Positions 63,604 to 64,000 of a stretch of 64,000 nucleotides of DNA are shown here, one piece after another. How positions within the stretch are numbered: the first letter of the stretch is position 1; each line of letters begins with the position of its first letter. The notes under the pieces are model-generated. The model made no database searches. It had not been told where the DNA came from and was given only the letters and a program-made list of their open reading frames with translations. The position numbers and the translations under genes are program-made. Origin of the DNA: Thiotrichales bacterium (GTDB taxonomy: Bacteria > Pseudomonadota > Gammaproteobacteria > Thiomicrospirales > Thiomicrospiraceae); NCBI GenBank assembly GCA_016936535.1, contig JAFGXP010000048.1, forward strand, positions 79,374-143,373, given 5' to 3'.

Positions 63604-64000
63604 TTAACTGACCAAAGTTTGGCGAAGGTTATCGTTTTCCAAGTTGAACGGCAAAATACAAAAACATTTTTGCTCGCCCTGAGTGTAAAGACGCAAATGG
63701 CCTTGTTTTTGCAGCTGAGTCAGCGTGCGCGAAACCGTTTCACGGCTTAAGTTCACCATACTTGCAATTTCCTCATGGGTCAGCATTTTACCATGCACCT
63801 CGCCCTGCAGATTGGCGTTGCCCTGCGCACTTAAAAAATAGATTACGCGGCCCACACTTTTGGCACTCAGCATCCGAATTTTTTCATTACTCTTACGCAA
63901 CGCATTGGCCAGTTTATGCAACACCACCTGATTAAATGCGCGATGATTATGCAGCAGCTGTTTGGCAACCGCGCTCGGGATTAACAGCAAAATGCTGGGC
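63604..64000 (-). CDS. Crp/Fnr-family transcription regulator (N-terminus beyond window)
   Basis: The C-terminal 130 or so residues of a Crp-like regulator; the frame runs off the right edge. The dimerisation helix (about NHRAFNQVVLHKLANALRKSNEKIRML) is followed by a winged helix-turn-helix with the Crp recognition segment LTHEEIASMVNLSRETVSRTLTQLQKQGHL. The cyclic-nucleotide pocket is outside the window, so ligand cannot be judged. Its stop lies 22 bases before the favoured start of the FecR gene on the same strand, so it leads the four-gene unit. Confidence 0.9.
   Translation of the reverse strand, partial: PSILLLIPSAVAKQLLHNHRAFNQVVLHKLANALRKSNEKIRMLSAKSVGRVIYFLSAQGNANLQGEVHGKMLTHEEIASMVNLSRETVSRTLTQLQKQGHLRLYTQGEQKCFCILPFNLENDNLRQTLVS

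Overview
The window reads as the chromosome of a free-living gammaproteobacterium. The strongest signs are the order tRNA-Gln, prs, rplY, pth, ychF, the ubiE-ubiJ-ubiB block, the hslU/DUF971 pair, dapF-DUF484-xerC, waaA/kdsD for lipopolysaccharide, and a full general secretion pathway operon. The gene set would suit a Thiomicrospira/Hydrogenovibrio-like sulfur oxidiser, but that lineage guess is inference only. Genes are densely packed, with many 4-base ATGA overlaps.

Region by region. 1-4213: housekeeping block with two tRNAs (Gln, elongator Met) and near-consensus sigma70 promoters. 4214-7264: remnant of an integrated element beside tRNA-Met, holding a tyrosine integrase broken by an in-frame TGA, iteron-like repeats, and a two-gene unit whose second product has an ADP-ribosyltransferase-like His-Tyr-Gln pattern, preceded by a perfect palindrome. 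7265-8548: MFS transporter. 8713-20121: gspC to gspN, a complete type II secretion operon without gspO. 20257-22749: a kexin-like S8 protease lipoprotein and a small secreted protein resembling a detached protease prodomain. 22877-28320 (minus strand): periplasmic thioredoxin, ubiB, ubiJ, ubiE, a DUF971 protein, hslU. 28509-32226: dapF, DUF484, xerC, hslV, UPF0114. 32536-33621: a lipoprotein built from an A-B-A-B repeat. 33890-36163 (minus): kdsD and waaA for Kdo synthesis and transfer. 36556-47422: glycogen operon glgC, GH57, malQ, glgB, glgA, glgP. 47550-59559: glmS followed by an ABC-transporter-dependent O-polysaccharide cluster (GT4, wzm, wzt, coiled-coil methyltransferase, triple-domain glycosyltransferase, gmd, GDP-keto-sugar reductase), best read as a D-rhamnan pathway. 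59562-64000 (minus): Crp-type regulator, FecR-domain protein, CHASE2 cyclase, and TPR/beta-barrel protein.

How the genes work together. The secretion operon probably exports the adjacent protease and its partner or similar substrates. The glycogen cluster covers the cycle from ADP-glucose to polymer, branching, phosphorolysis and maltodextrin recycling. glmS, kdsD, waaA and the O-polysaccharide genes together supply the cell envelope. The last four genes look like an envelope-to-cAMP signalling loop: FecR and CHASE2 would sense outside the cytoplasm, the cyclase would make the cyclic nucleotide and the Crp protein would respond to it.

Most noteworthy are the ART-like two-gene unit with its palindromic operator, the protease/prodomain pair, the Crp-FecR-cyclase-barrel module, the rhamnan cluster with an expandable coiled-coil ruler, and the tandemly duplicated lipoprotein with a possible Pho box.
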